A stretch of DNA of 64,000 nucleotides from positions 326,150 through 390,149 of the forward strand of contig JUHI01000005.1 in the NCBI GenBank assembly GCA_000799755.1, given 5' to 3'. The notes beneath the pieces were generated by a model. That model ran no database searches and was not told where the DNA came from. It saw only the letters and a list, made by a program, of their open reading frames with translations. This DNA comes from Martinezella tropici (GTDB lineage: Bacteria; Pseudomonadota; Alphaproteobacteria; Rhizobiales; Rhizobiaceae). The translations under genes were made by a program, and so were the position numbers. Below are positions 18,847-27,588 of this stretch, piece by piece (the stretch's first letter is position 1; the number at the start of each line of letters is the position of its first letter).

Positions 18847-19767
18847 ATGCACAAAATGAATAATATTGCCGCCTCGGACCTCAATCTTCTGCTTGTTCTG
18901 GAGGCATTGTTGGAGGAACGCCATGTCTCACGCGCCGCCCTGCGGCTCAACCGCTCGCAACCGGCCGTCAGCCACGCTCTGGCGAGGCTGAGAGATATCT
19001 TCAACGATCCGTTGTTGGTCAGAGGCAATGATGGGATGCAGCCGACCGCCCGCGCACTTCAGCTTGCCCAGCCGCTGTCGGAAGCCCTTGCGCTCGTGCG
19101 CTCCATGGTGGAGCAGCCGCTATTCGATGTCAGGCAGACCGAGCGCCTTTTCCGCTTGTCGCTCTCCGATTACGGCGCCGCCATCCTCTTGCCGGCCCTC
19201 GTCTCCCGGTTGAGGCAAAACGCCCCTCTCGTCGACATCATCGTCGTCTCCTATGGCAGGGACAGGGCTCTTGCCGCCCTGTCGGATGGCGAGATCGACC
19301 TTGCCGTCGGCGTCTATCCGACATTGAAGCAGCCAAGCCATCGCGATCTCAACAGCACGCTGCTGTTCGAAGAGAGCTTCGCCTGTCTCATCGATGACAA
19401 GTCCGCACATGGACCTCTGGATCTTGCCGCCTATCTGTCTCGGCCGCATGTTCAGGTTTCCGTCGCGCTGCAGGACAACAGCGAGATCGACACGGCGCTC
19501 TTGCGGCTAGGCCACAAGCGCCGGATTGCCGTTCAGATTCCGCATTGGTCGACCGCGCCCGACCTCGTGCGTGGCACAGACCTCATATTGACCGCGGCAC
19601 GACGCAGCATAGACCAGTTGTCGGGCCGGGATCTTCTATGTCTTGAGGTACCTTTCGCTTTGCCTGGCTTTCCCTTCGTCCAGACCTGGCATCGCCGTCG
19701 CGACCGGGACGCAGCGCATCGCTGGCTGCGCGGGCAGATCGAGGAATTGATGCGACAGCCGGCATGA
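18847..19767 (+). CDS. LysR-family transcriptional regulator
   Basis: A 306-residue regulator. The N-terminal winged helix is clear (SDLNLLLVLEALLEERHVSR, RLNRSQPAVSHALARLR, LLVRGNDGMQPTARA), followed by a substrate-binding domain. The residues resemble the NodD/PcpR-like subgroup. It is divergent from the VOC gene and probably controls it. Confidence 0.9.
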   Translation: MHKMNNIAASDLNLLLVLEALLEERHVSRAALRLNRSQPAVSHALARLRDIFNDPLLVRGNDGMQPTARALQLAQPLSEALALVRSMVEQPLFDVRQTERLFRLSLSDYGAAILLPALVSRLRQNAPLVDIIVVSYGRDRALAALSDGEIDLAVGVYPTLKQPSHRDLNSTLLFEESFACLIDDKSAHGPLDLAAYLSRPHVQVSVALQDNSEIDTALLRLGHKRRIAVQIPHWSTAPDLVRGTDLILTAARRSIDQLSGRDLLCLEVPFALPGFPFVQTWHRRRDRDAAHRWLRGQIEELMRQPA

Positions 19768-19777
19768 TCGCAAGCAC

Positions 19778-21112
19778 TTACCTTGGAATGATCGGCTTGC
19801 CGTCCTTTATCGCAGCGCGCAGGTCCAGCGCCTTGTAGAATCTTGGGTTGATCAGCAGCGCTTGGTCCAGGTCTGCAAGCGCGTCATCGGTTCGACCTGC
19901 TTTCTGGAAAGCGACCGCACGGCCGTAATACGTCTCCTCGTCAGCGAGGTTCATTTCAATGGCTTGGTCGAAGTCGGAGATAGCCTCACCATATTTCCTC
20001 ATCAGCAGGAGGACCAAGCCGCGATTATGTCGGGCCGACCTTTGCCTGGGATTCAGTTTCAAGGCACGATCAAAGTCTGCCACGGCCCTATCCAGTTGGC
20101 CGTCCCGGCGGTAGAGCTCGCCACGATTGTTATAGTTGTCGGCATTGTTCGGGTTGAGCTCAAGAGCCGCGTTCAGGTCTTCAAACGCTCCATTGAAATC
20201 TCCAAGCCGATAGCGCGTGAAGCCACGTCCGCCGAGGGCCACGTCGTCACGCGGATTGAGCGCAAGTGCCTTGTCGAAACTGGCGATCGCCACCTCGACC
20301 TTGCCGCTCTCCGATTGAGCAACACCAAGGTTGCGATAAGACTCGGCGCCGTTCGGATTAAGTTCGATAGCTCGGTTGAAGTCGGCTATCGCCCTCTCAA
20401 AATCACGTTTCAAACCATAAGCGCCGCCTCTCATGTAGGCACCGCCTCTCAGGTTGAACGACTGGGCGTTCTTACCGTCCAGCCTGATCGCCTCATTGAT
20501 ATCGGCAATCCCTTGCTCGATATCGCCATTGTTTACACGTGCCGAACCACGGTTCCGATAAACTCCGGCATTCTCCGGCTCAAGGCGCAAGGCAGCATCG
20601 TAGTCGGCGATGGCACGCTCGAACTTGCCTTGCATCGCATAGGCCGAGCCTCGTGAATTGTATGAAATCGCCGTGGGACCGCGTGCAATTGCTTCGGTGA
20701 AATCGGCAATCCCCTTTTCAAAATCGCCGGTTTCCACATAGGCTACGCCGCGCCCTTGATAGACCTGCATACTGGAGGCGCCCCGCTTCAGCGCCTCGTT
20801 GAGGTCGGCCAGGCCGCGTGCGAAATCGCCCGATTTGACATAGGTCAGACCGCGATTTTGATAGGCCGTCGCGCTGTGGGGCAGCAATCTGATGACAGTC
20901 GTAAAATCGTCGATCGCTTCTTTGAATTTGCCGTCCAATTGATAAATATTGCCGCGCTCATTGTAAGCGATGGCATTGTGGGGGTCGAGGCGGATGGCCC
21001 TGCTGAAATCCTCGATCGTGCGCTGCGGCCCTCCGGCACGCTGGCTGTCTTCGGCGTTAGCGGAGCCGGACAGGAGAGCCAGGATGATAATTGTGGCGAC
21101 TACAGCTTTCAT
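19778..21112 (-). CDS. Secreted TPR-repeat protein
   Basis: A 444-residue protein with a signal peptide (MKAVVATIIILALLSGSANA) and about 11 consecutive 34-residue TPR units covering nearly all the mature chain, for example YNERGNIYQLDGKFKEAIDD. One unit has an insert (AYMRGGAYGLKRDFERAI). Such proteins are usually periplasmic scaffolds for protein-protein contacts. A GTG at 21118 is an alternative start. It ends ten bases from the convergent LysR gene. Confidence 0.88.
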   Translation of the reverse strand: MKAVVATIIILALLSGSANAEDSQRAGGPQRTIEDFSRAIRLDPHNAIAYNERGNIYQLDGKFKEAIDDFTTVIRLLPHSATAYQNRGLTYVKSGDFARGLADLNEALKRGASSMQVYQGRGVAYVETGDFEKGIADFTEAIARGPTAISYNSRGSAYAMQGKFERAIADYDAALRLEPENAGVYRNRGSARVNNGDIEQGIADINEAIRLDGKNAQSFNLRGGAYMRGGAYGLKRDFERAIADFNRAIELNPNGAESYRNLGVAQSESGKVEVAIASFDKALALNPRDDVALGGRGFTRYRLGDFNGAFEDLNAALELNPNNADNYNNRGELYRRDGQLDRAVADFDRALKLNPRQRSARHNRGLVLLLMRKYGEAISDFDQAIEMNLADEETYYGRAVAFQKAGRTDDALADLDQALLINPRFYKALDLRAAIKDGKPIIPR

Positions 21113-21211
21113 GGCCACCAGCCTCGTCTGTTGGCAAAGATATCATATCGTTTGACGGGCCCAATGACTACGGCCCCTGTCATCGAGCCTGCGACAGACG
21201 CAGCAAACAGC

Positions 21212-21751
21212 TTACTTCTTCGATGAAAGCGCGATCGTTCTGTCCAATGCGGCGGCAAAGCCTTTCAGGGATACCGAAAACGCCACTTCATTCTCGCTAT
21301 CGCTCGCAAAAGCAACGAGCTTTAACATTTTGCCGCCGCGCAACGACTTGACCGTCGGTTCCGTGAAAGACAGTTGGACAATGCAGCCCGCAGGCAGGCA
21401 GGTGCGAAAACGCGAGGGCTTGGCACCTTTGGCATCATCGACGCCAAAGCTGATGCCCTTGTCCAGATAGAGGCCGAAGGGCAAGGCGACATTGCCCTGC
21501 ACGCCGCCTGCCTCCGACGGCCGCAATTCGACAGTCAAGATATTCTGCCCGCTCTTATGGAACTGCCGTTGCGATAACATGCAGCGTCTTTCATTCCCGA
21601 TGCCGGCACAGGCGACACTCCAATCTTCGTAGGTTTCCGAAAGCGACGATGGTGCGGTAGTCGCACCATTGTCAGCATCTTGTGCGTGAAGCGATCCGAT
21701 GGCGAGAAGGCTCGCCATCGGTACCCAGCAAATGAAGCCAACCCTACGCAT
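21212..21751 (-). CDS. Invasion-associated locus B (IalB) family protein
   Basis: A 179-residue exported protein with an N-terminal signal sequence ending near SLHAQ. The family core is visible: YEDWSVACAGIGNERRCMLS, then PFGLYLDKGISFGVDD and RFRTCLPAGCIVQLSF with paired cysteines. IalB proteins were named from Bartonella invasion; in free-living rhizobia the role is unknown. The start codon overlaps the stop of the autotransporter gene (TGATG), so the two are translationally coupled. Confidence 0.87.
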   Translation of the reverse strand: MRRVGFICWVPMASLLAIGSLHAQDADNGATTAPSSLSETYEDWSVACAGIGNERRCMLSQRQFHKSGQNILTVELRPSEAGGVQGNVALPFGLYLDKGISFGVDDAKGAKPSRFRTCLPAGCIVQLSFTEPTVKSLRGGKMLKLVAFASDSENEVAFSVSLKGFAAALDRTIALSSKK

Positions 21752-24700
21752 CAGAACCGGACATTGAGCTTGGCATCAATGCCGTTCTGCCGGGAACCGG
21801 AACCGAACTGTCCCGTATAGGTAAAGCCGAGATTGGCGTTCCTGCTGAGGGCAAAGTCGAGGCCGGCTTCGACGACAGCCGCATTCTCGGCAATCGGCGT
21901 GCCTGCAACAGAAAATGCGTTGCCGGTCGAAAAGCCAAGCGTGGAATTAGGCGTGGCATCGCCGTAGGCATGCTGCCAGCCGACCATGCCGCGCATCTTC
22001 GTATCGACCCCGCCAAGGGTCAGTGCCGTCGAGGCACGCAGACCGAGTGTGGTAAACGTCGTGTCGCTCGTATCGCTGCGGCCCGACAGCGCCGCCGCGG
22101 CCCCGTGTTCGACGAAGCTGTCGGTATGAAGGCTCACATAGGCAAGGTTTGCGAACGGCTCGATGGCAACGGGCGCCATATCGATGCGGTAACCGAGCTC
22201 GCCGAATGCCTGGAAGGTGCCGGCATCGTAATCGGCCTTCAACCGGTCTCGGAAACCGGGAAATGCCACCGTTCTGCTCGTGTCGATGGAATGCCATGTA
22301 TAGGCAACGCCCGAGCGCACTGCGAGGTCACCCCAGCGGCCGCCACCGTAAATTCCGAGATGGTAATTGTCACTGCTTCCATGTGACAAGCGACTATCCA
22401 CATCGAAACTGGACCGGCTGTAGCCGGCCAGGATGCCGACGCGCACACTCTCTGCGACGGCGGCATCGAAACCGGTGACAAAGCCGCCGGCGGATTGATC
22501 GAGGCGACCGGAATTGCGGTTGCCATCGATGCTGCTCCACGAGCCGAATGCCTGCCCCCAGGCAACGACCGGCTGCGGTTCGATGGTGGCCGCGGCAATT
22601 GCACCGACTGCCGCCGTCGCCGGCTTGTCCTCCGGCCCATAGGCGAGAACTGGAACCTTTGGCGCACCGACATCATCGAAAGCGGCACGGATACGGTCGT
22701 TGACGGCGTTGCGCAGCAAGCCGCTGTCATTGACGAGTGCGGTCTGCGCAGCCGAATGGATCTCACCGGACAGCAGGTTGAAGGCGCCGCGTGCCTCGTC
22801 GGCATCCAACGGCAGAAGAGCATTGTAAAGCCCGAGCGCTGGGCCGTTCTGGCTAAGCGTGTTGAGCGCCAGGGCAACATCGCGCTGATTGCCCGTCACG
22901 GCCACGCCATTGAAGACCTGAGGTGCCGGTTTGCCTGCATTGGGGTTCTCGCCCGTGCCCGGATTGGGCTCGTTCGGTTCCGGTTCGTTCGGCTTGGGCT
23001 CGTTCGGCCTGGGTTCGTTGGGATTAGGGCCCGTGCTCTTCACCGCAATCTTGAGGTCGACCTGCTTTTCCTTCTGGTCGAGCGCCACATCAAGGAAGGC
23101 GGATTTCGAGACCGCTTGGGCGAACTGCCCTTCGATGCCGCGCTCGGCGGTCAGGATCGTGTAGGTTTGCCCGTTCTGGTAGCTGGTGGCGGCGTCGAGC
23201 GCGGTCACGTGGACATCGACGCCGCTGCGGATCGTTGCCGTGCCGCTGCGCGCCACGCCGCCATCGACAATCTTGACATCGATCCTGTCGGCGCTGCCAT
23301 TGCCGGCGATATCGGCTTCGTAGATGGAGCCGCCTGCCATCTCCAGTTCACCTGCGATCGTGAGGACGCCCGTCGAATTGTTGCCGGGGGCAATAACGGC
23401 CTTCGTGTCGATAAACGTATCGCCAACCGTGCCGGAACCACCGAGCCTGCCAAAGGCTGCCGACGTCTGATTGCCCATGCGGTTCAGGTTTTCGCCCCAG
23501 ACGATGACGGAGTTGGTGTAGGTCTTGCCGCCAAACGCGTTTGTCTGAATGCGCCCCGCCTCACCGTCGACGATCAGCGTACCATCCTTCACGTCGAACT
23601 TGGTGGTGCTGTAGCGCAGCGCGTCGTTTACGTTGCCGTCATTGTCGGTCGTGTCGAGATTGCCCTTCAGGACGAGCTTACCGCCGTCGACGTTGACGTT
23701 GCCGTTGAATTTCGTCAGGTCGCCGCTGAGGATCGTTTCACCGGCCAGACTGTTGATGGTCCCCTTACCGCCGATCGTGTTGGCAAAGTCATAGCCGGCA
23801 TTGGTATGATTGAAATTGAGGTGGCCGTCGCCCGCACCGAACGTGATGGCGGCCGATGGATCGACGATCCCTGCCATCTGGGCCTCCAGCGCGGTCACGC
23901 CGCCGACACGCGAATGTTCGACCTTGCCGCCGATCGTCAGGCTTCCCATACCTTCTTGGATGAAATTGCCGGAACCGGAGATGACGATGCTGCCGGCAGA
24001 CAGCCTGGCGCCGTTGGCGACGGAAAGATTGACACTTCCCTCCTCGCCGATCGTCAGTCTGTCGTTGATCTTGAACTCGCTGCCGGCACCATCGACATAC
24101 ATGGTGATGAGATCGACGCTCTCCTGCTCCTGCAGGGTCGCGGTGCCGGTGGAGACCACAGCACCCTTCTCGATCGTGAAACTGTCGCCGATCATGAATT
24201 CGCCCGTGTTGATCCAACGCGAGTTCTGGCCACTCAGCAATACCTTGCCATTCTCAAAATCGGCTCTGTTCGAACTGATCAAGCCGCCATCTTCGATAAC
24301 GACCTCACCGTTGTTGTTCGTAAGAGCTCCGACGGCGACCCCGAGATAGTCGGCTGTCAGCGTAGACCCGGCGCCACGCACGAAAAGCTTGCCATCGCCC
24401 TCCATCAGAGCGCCGACATAGACATCTTTGCCCGAGACCCTACCGCCATTCTCGATCGTCAGGGTCGCCTTGCCCCCGTAGATACCATTGCCGAAACCGC
24501 CGATGAACAGCTCGCGCGCGCCCCTCGGATCGGGGTTGACGATATCCCAGCTTGAGCCGGGACCGGAGACAATGACGGCACCGACCGAATTTCGGCTGTC
24601 GGCGATATAGCCCGAGGTGCTCTTAACGGCAGCCCCGTCCTTGATTGTCAAGGTCGCGCCCCCGGCCCCGCCGCGCACGACAAGCAGGTCGTTGATCGTA

Positions 24701-24888
24701 TGATCCTGATCCCAGGTGGTGTCGGAATTGACCAGCAATCCCGCCGCCTGCGCCGCCTGTGGAACGGTGGCCGCACCGGCGAGGATCAGGGAGAGGACGC
24801 CGACGCGGGCGAGCATGGTCGAGCTCAGGAGGTTGATCCGCAAACCGTTCGCGTGGTTGGAAATACTCAATGTCTGCCCCTTTTTCAT
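21751..24888 (-). CDS. Autotransporter (type Va secretion) with beta-helix passenger
   Basis: A 1045-residue surface protein. After an extended signal peptide (hydrophobic segment VGVLSLILAGAATV, cleavage near AQAAG) the passenger has repeated units of the form GxxLTIxxGGxVxxxxxYxG, typical of T5SS/PEP-CTERM-associated beta-helix repeats. Residues about 619-650 are a proline-rich linker built from NEPxP steps. The last 270 residues, from WGQAFGSWSSIDGN, form a 12-strand beta-barrel that ends in Phe. The ATG at 24888 is used; a TTG at 24894 is possible. No catalytic motif is seen, so it is probably an adhesin. It is divergent from a LytS/LytTR system. Confidence 0.93.
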   Translation of the reverse strand: MKKGQTLSISNHANGLRINLLSSTMLARVGVLSLILAGAATVPQAAQAAGLLVNSDTTWDQDHTINDLLVVRGGAGGATLTIKDGAAVKSTSGYIADSRNSVGAVIVSGPGSSWDIVNPDPRGARELFIGGFGNGIYGGKATLTIENGGRVSGKDVYVGALMEGDGKLFVRGAGSTLTADYLGVAVGALTNNNGEVVIEDGGLISSNRADFENGKVLLSGQNSRWINTGEFMIGDSFTIEKGAVVSTGTATLQEQESVDLITMYVDGAGSEFKINDRLTIGEEGSVNLSVANGARLSAGSIVISGSGNFIQEGMGSLTIGGKVEHSRVGGVTALEAQMAGIVDPSAAITFGAGDGHLNFNHTNAGYDFANTIGGKGTINSLAGETILSGDLTKFNGNVNVDGGKLVLKGNLDTTDNDGNVNDALRYSTTKFDVKDGTLIVDGEAGRIQTNAFGGKTYTNSVIVWGENLNRMGNQTSAAFGRLGGSGTVGDTFIDTKAVIAPGNNSTGVLTIAGELEMAGGSIYEADIAGNGSADRIDVKIVDGGVARSGTATIRSGVDVHVTALDAATSYQNGQTYTILTAERGIEGQFAQAVSKSAFLDVALDQKEKQVDLKIAVKSTGPNPNEPRPNEPKPNEPEPNEPNPGTGENPNAGKPAPQVFNGVAVTGNQRDVALALNTLSQNGPALGLYNALLPLDADEARGAFNLLSGEIHSAAQTALVNDSGLLRNAVNDRIRAAFDDVGAPKVPVLAYGPEDKPATAAVGAIAAATIEPQPVVAWGQAFGSWSSIDGNRNSGRLDQSAGGFVTGFDAAVAESVRVGILAGYSRSSFDVDSRLSHGSSDNYHLGIYGGGRWGDLAVRSGVAYTWHSIDTSRTVAFPGFRDRLKADYDAGTFQAFGELGYRIDMAPVAIEPFANLAYVSLHTDSFVEHGAAAALSGRSDTSDTTFTTLGLRASTALTLGGVDTKMRGMVGWQHAYGDATPNSTLGFSTGNAFSVAGTPIAENAAVVEAGLDFALSRNANLGFTYTGQFGSGSRQNGIDAKLNVRF

Positions 24889-25094
24889 TTGCAATCATCA
24901 GCACACGGTCCCGGCGACTGCCGACCGGGAACACGCAGGTCATGGGGCGCTATAGCAAGCCTGATAACGGGGAGAATTCGGCTTTCTACCAACGGCAGAT
25001 TGCAGCTGCGAAGGGCTGCGACTTTCTGCGAACTGCTTGATTTAGCCGACCAACGGCAATCGACAACTGCTGCCAGGTGAAGGATAAAAGCAGC
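24889..25094. promoter_or_regulatory. Divergent control region with direct repeats
   Basis: Between the autotransporter and the two-component genes. ACCAACGGCA occurs at 24988-24997 and again at 25049-25058, and CTTTCT and AACTGCT are also repeated. Regulators with LytTR domains bind direct repeats, so these are candidate sites for the adjacent regulator. Confidence 0.4.
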
Positions 25095-26189
25095 ATGAAA
25101 CCCAAGGACGCAACGGAATCATTGGATGAGGATGCCTATTTCGCCGGCGTGCGGCGCGCCACGCTCTGGCTCGTCTTCCTCTATTGGTTCGTGGAGTTCG
25201 TCGTCAGCAGCATAATGTGGGGGATCTTGGGGACCGACCCCATCATGTCCGCACCGGGAAAATTGCTGCTAATGTCCTCAAGCATCGTTCTTTCCTGTGG
25301 CATTTCAGCGGCGTTGTTTCGGGTCCGGCACTGGCATATCGCAGCCAAGATTATCGTCGGCTTCTCCACCGCCCTTCTCGCCGCCGCTGCCAATGCAGCG
25401 ATCGATTTCCTGATTTATCTTTATTTCGTCCGCCCCGATCCGATTACCGTCGACTGGACGAATGTCGGCTACACGCTGATCTACGGCATGGCCGCCTTTC
25501 TCGGCTGGTCGTTCTTTTTCGTGGCGTTGATTTACAGTTTCGAGCTGCGCGAGCGCGAGCGGCGCCTGGCCATCAGCCGCGAGGAAGCCCTTTCGGCGCA
25601 GATGCGTGCCCTGCGATATCAAGTCAATCCGCATTTCCTGTTCAACACGCTGAACTCCATTGCGGGCCTCATCGAGGAGGGATCGAGTGTCGCGGCTGGG
25701 CGCATGGTGATGTCTCTTTCCAATTTCTTGCGTACCACGCTGGAGCTCGACCCACTGCAGGATGTCAGACTTGCCGACGAACTCGCGCTCCAGGTCGGAT
25801 ATCTGCGCATCGAGGGTGAACGCTATTCCGACCGCATGACGTTGCGGATTGAGATCGCAAATGGCCTCGAAGAGGCTTTGGTGCCGAGCCTGATCCTGCA
25901 GCCGCTGATCGAGAATGCGGTGAAGCACGGCGTCGGCCGTTCTCCACACAAGGTCGAGATCGTCATCAGCGCGTCAAAGATCGGCCACGCACTCGAGATT
26001 TCAGTCGAGAACGACACTGCGGCTGAGACAGAGGGCTCCCGCCACCCCTCCCCCGGCACGGGTGTCGGCTTGCGAAACGTCGCAGACCGCGTCGCTGCGC
26101 GCTTTCCGGGCGTCGGCGCTCTGGTTGCCGGCCTGGTTTCACCCTACCGCTTCAGGGCGGCAATCACGATGCCGCTGAGGCTGGCATGA
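25095..26189 (+). CDS. LytS-type sensor histidine kinase
   Basis: A 364-residue membrane kinase. Four hydrophobic segments occupy about residues 25-150. The His_kinase (PF06580) box YQVNPHFLFNTLNSIAGL holds the likely phosphorylated His180, followed by an ATPase domain with LILQPLIENAVKHGVG and GTGVGLRNVADRV. The ATG at 25095 has AAGGAT upstream; a GTG at 25077 is the alternative. The stop overlaps the start of the response-regulator gene (ATGA). Confidence 0.92.
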   Translation: MKPKDATESLDEDAYFAGVRRATLWLVFLYWFVEFVVSSIMWGILGTDPIMSAPGKLLLMSSSIVLSCGISAALFRVRHWHIAAKIIVGFSTALLAAAANAAIDFLIYLYFVRPDPITVDWTNVGYTLIYGMAAFLGWSFFFVALIYSFELRERERRLAISREEALSAQMRALRYQVNPHFLFNTLNSIAGLIEEGSSVAAGRMVMSLSNFLRTTLELDPLQDVRLADELALQVGYLRIEGERYSDRMTLRIEIANGLEEALVPSLILQPLIENAVKHGVGRSPHKVEIVISASKIGHALEISVENDTAAETEGSRHPSPGTGVGLRNVADRVAARFPGVGALVAGLVSPYRFRAAITMPLRLA

Positions 26190-26989
26190 GCCACGGACAA
26201 ATGAAGCCCCTAACGATCCTTGTTGTCGATGACGAACCCCTGGCTAGGCGCCGGTTGCTTCGTCTCCTCGCAGCAATGGCCGATGCCAAAGTGATCGGCG
26301 AGGCGGGCAATGTTCAGCAAGCTAGAAGCCTGATTACCGATCTCGCCCCGGATGTGGTGCTGCTCGATATCCAGATGCCGGGCGGTACCGGCTTCGACAT
26401 TATTGAACGTGTTGACGGCAATACCTCAGCATTCATCTTCGTGACCGCTTTCGATCACTACGCCCTTCGCGCCTTCAAAGCTGCCGCCATCGACTATCTG
26501 ACCAAGCCAATCGAACCAAGCCGCCTGCAGGCGGCAATCGATAAAGCCCGCACGACAATCGCCGCGCGGACAAGCGCCGAGCGCATCGCGGAACTGAACG
26601 AAACCGTGCGATCATTGCGGCAGGCACTGCGAAGACATGAAGCGCAGTCCGCCGATCTCTGGATCAAGTCGAGGGGAGAATTCATCCGGATAAGCCTCGA
26701 CCGAGTCGTGCGCTTCCAGGCGGAACGCGACTATGTCCGCATCCATACGGAAGGCAGGACATACCTACATCATGAAAGCCTCGCTTCGCTCGAACAGCGC
26801 CTCGATGCCAAGGAATTTCTTCGGCTGCACCGCAGTTCGATCGTCCGGCGGGAATGTATTGTCGGCTTTCGGCAAGCTCCTTTTGCCGCTCTTGTCGCGC
26901 TGCTTTCCGATGGTAGCGAAATCCGTGTCGGCCGAACCTACTCCCGGCAAATCAAGTCAATAGCCGGCGACCGATCTCTCTCGGTATAG
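26186..26989 (+). CDS. LytTR-family response regulator
   Basis: A 267-residue regulator with a receiver domain at 9-125 (acidic pocket VVDDE, phospho-acceptor Asp61 in LLDIQMPGG, Lys in YLTKPIEP) and a C-terminal LytTR DNA-binding domain at 160-262 (VVRFQAERDYVRIHTEGR, FLRLHRSSIVRRECI). It forms a pair with the LytS-type kinase and may control the divergent autotransporter. Confidence 0.93.
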   Translation: MSHGQMKPLTILVVDDEPLARRRLLRLLAAMADAKVIGEAGNVQQARSLITDLAPDVVLLDIQMPGGTGFDIIERVDGNTSAFIFVTAFDHYALRAFKAAAIDYLTKPIEPSRLQAAIDKARTTIAARTSAERIAELNETVRSLRQALRRHEAQSADLWIKSRGEFIRISLDRVVRFQAERDYVRIHTEGRTYLHHESLASLEQRLDAKEFLRLHRSSIVRRECIVGFRQAPFAALVALLSDGSEIRVGRTYSRQIKSIAGDRSLSV

Positions 26990-27071
26990 AGACGACGCGC
27001 ACACGACTGCCCCTGTGGAACTCTGCCGACCACACTTCACTATTGTTGAGAGCTCGCAACGCCGATGAAAA

Positions 27072-27105
27072 GAGAAGGATTCGGAGGGAATGCCGAATCC
27101 TTCTC
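27072..27105. terminator. Terminator-like hairpin after the LytTR gene
   Basis: A perfect 13-bp stem (GAGAAGGATTCGG pairing with CCGAATCCTTCTC) around an 8-nt loop, 83 bp after the regulator's stop. A short GTCTT follows on the plus strand and the left flank is ATGAAAA, so it may work in either direction. Confidence 0.65.
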
Positions 27106-27110
27106 GTCTT

Positions 27111-27588
27111 GATCGGAGGTCAACCGATCGGGGGTGGGCAGCCTCATCGGATTGGAAACGACGGGCTGCTGTACCGACACGATTTGGTGCCGGATATCAG
27201 CGGATTCGGGACCGGAGAACGCCCCTCATCCGAATTCTTACCTATGCTTGACCTCTATATACATACATTCGGTATGTTTGACAACAAGCTTGATGCGGAT
27301 TAAGTCGTCGACGGGAAAAATTGTTGTTGGCAATTGGCGAGGCATTCATATTCCCGCAGCCTTAAGCAATTATCTCAGCGAGGAGATCTGGCGAGTGCGG
27401 CACGGGGATGCTAAACGCCACGATCGAGAAGCATGTTTCGACAACCCGGCTGCCGAAGGCTGTGAGGTCCGGCACATCAGGCTTGCCTCAAGATGCCGGC
27501 CCCTGAAATTGAGTTGAAAGCGATTGTGGGCCCTCGACATCTGTGACATGTCGCGGACGACGATATCGGCAATCGCGCGGAGAATGGG
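27111..27588. other. Intergenic stretch upstream of the glycosyltransferase
   Basis: About 480 bp without a convincing gene. A 6-bp inverted repeat (ACATAC, spacer ATTCG, GTATGT) is at 27261-27277. Short ORFs lack domains and ribosome sites. Confidence 0.5.

Noticed and set aside
22495..24555. Long 686-residue ORF on the plus strand opposite the autotransporter
   Set aside because: It has no recognisable domain and is a mirror effect of the biased GC-rich coding sequence on the other strand, which encodes a complete autotransporter.
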